Shown here piece by piece: positions 8,035-8,173 of a DNA stretch of 8,173 nucleotides (positions within the stretch are counted from its first letter, which is position 1; every line of letters starts with the position of its first letter). Both the position numbers and the translations under genes were made by a program. Source of the DNA: an uncultured Prevotella sp. (GTDB lineage: Bacteria; Bacteroidota; Bacteroidia; Bacteroidales; Bacteroidaceae); the NCBI GenBank assembly GCA_937906495.1, contig CALCVT010000126.1:1-8173 (forward strand). Direction: 5' to 3'. Under the pieces are notes generated by a model. The model had not been told where the DNA came from, made no database searches, and saw only the letters and a list, made by a program, of their open reading frames with translations.

Positions 8035-8065
8035 CAAATATAGTGAAAGGTGAGCGAAATAACAA
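8035..8065 (-). promoter_or_regulatory. Promoter copy 3 in the array
   Basis: TTG (8065-8063) and TATATTTG (8042-8035) with the same 20-base spacing, pointing toward sbcD through two further repeat copies. Confidence 0.6.
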
Positions 8066-8118
8066 GACGAAAGCTTGCTTTCAAGGATTGGTATTTCCGA
8101 ACCGCATCCTATATTATT

Positions 8119-8149
8119 CAAATATAGTGAAAGGTGAGCGAAATAACAA
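8119..8149 (-). promoter_or_regulatory. Promoter copy 4 in the array
   Basis: TTG (8149-8147) and TATATTTG (8126-8119) with the same 20-base spacing. Both elements are intact although the repeat unit itself is cut off by the window end. Confidence 0.6.
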
Positions 8150-8173
8150 GACGAAAGCTTGCTTTCAAGGATT

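Larger units (their letters stand above)
7867..8173. repeat. Perfect 84-bp tandem repeat array, at least 3.65 copies
   Basis: Copies begin at 7867, 7951, 8035 and 8119; the fourth is cut by the window end after 55 bases. I compared the copies base by base and see no mismatch. Each unit begins CAAATATAGTGAAAGG and ends CATCCTATATTATT. The left edge is sharp: the six bases before copy 1 (gttggg) are unlike the unit end. Each copy holds a minus-strand promoter and the inverted repeat GAAAGC-TT-GCTTTC. Each internal junction forms CTATATT-ATTCA-AATATAG (7941-7959, 8025-8043, 8109-8127). Because 84 is divisible by 3, frames run through the array (a 28-residue peptide repeat on the minus strand), but nothing supports coding. 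The total copy number is unknown. Confidence 0.97.

Noticed and set aside
7753..8121. Minus-strand frame encoding a 28-residue peptide repeat across the array
   Set aside because: The frame exists because 84 is divisible by 3. It uses TTG as its start, runs over the sbcD promoter and overlaps sbcD in another frame. The DNA is better explained as promoter repeats.
7867..8173. CRISPR array
   Set aside because: The whole 84-bp unit is identical in every copy, so there are no variable spacers; this is a simple tandem repeat.

Overview
The window most likely comes from a Bacteroidales bacterium (Bacteroides/Prevotella-like). Three things point there. The promoters have the Bacteroidetes TAnnTTTG -7 element. 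No start has a Shine-Dalgarno sequence. One gene encodes a porin of the type common in that order. The genus cannot be fixed from sequence reading alone.

Layout, left to right. Bases 1-1416 (+) hold the 3' part of a gene for an AlbA_2/Schlafen-like ATP-binding domain fused to a C-terminal WYL + WCX ligand-sensing module. It is probably a regulator and its 5' end lies outside the window. A strong hairpin terminator follows directly. A ~250-base spacer with a structured GC-rich patch and a good -7 element leads into an outer-membrane porin of the Porin_O_P type (1669-2874, +), which has a signal peptide and a C-terminal phenylalanine. A long interrupted hairpin (2967-3015) ends the porin unit and lies between it and a convergent operon.

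The right 60% is the sbcD-sbcC operon on the minus strand. sbcD (7802 down to 6609) encodes the Mre11-type nuclease, and sbcC (6612 down to 3202) encodes the Rad50-type SMC ATPase with a CPVC zinc hook. The two overlap by 4 bases (ATGA), so translation is probably coupled. Together they form the SbcCD complex, which cleaves DNA hairpins, palindromes and protein-blocked ends during replication and repair.

The most notable feature is upstream of sbcD. An 84-bp unit is repeated in perfect tandem at least 3.65 times (7867-8173), and the array runs off the window end. Every copy carries a full Bacteroidetes-type promoter (TTG, 20 nt, TATATTTG) pointing into sbcD, an inverted repeat just upstream of the -33 element, and, at each internal junction, a small AT-rich palindrome. 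Only the copy nearest the gene has an ordinary gene leader. This looks like a tandem promoter array that could set or vary sbcDC expression, or possibly an assembly artefact at a contig end. I see no tRNA, rRNA, CRISPR, transposase or integrase. Beyond the promoter array and the AlbA_2-WYL fusion, I see nothing that amounts to a new system.
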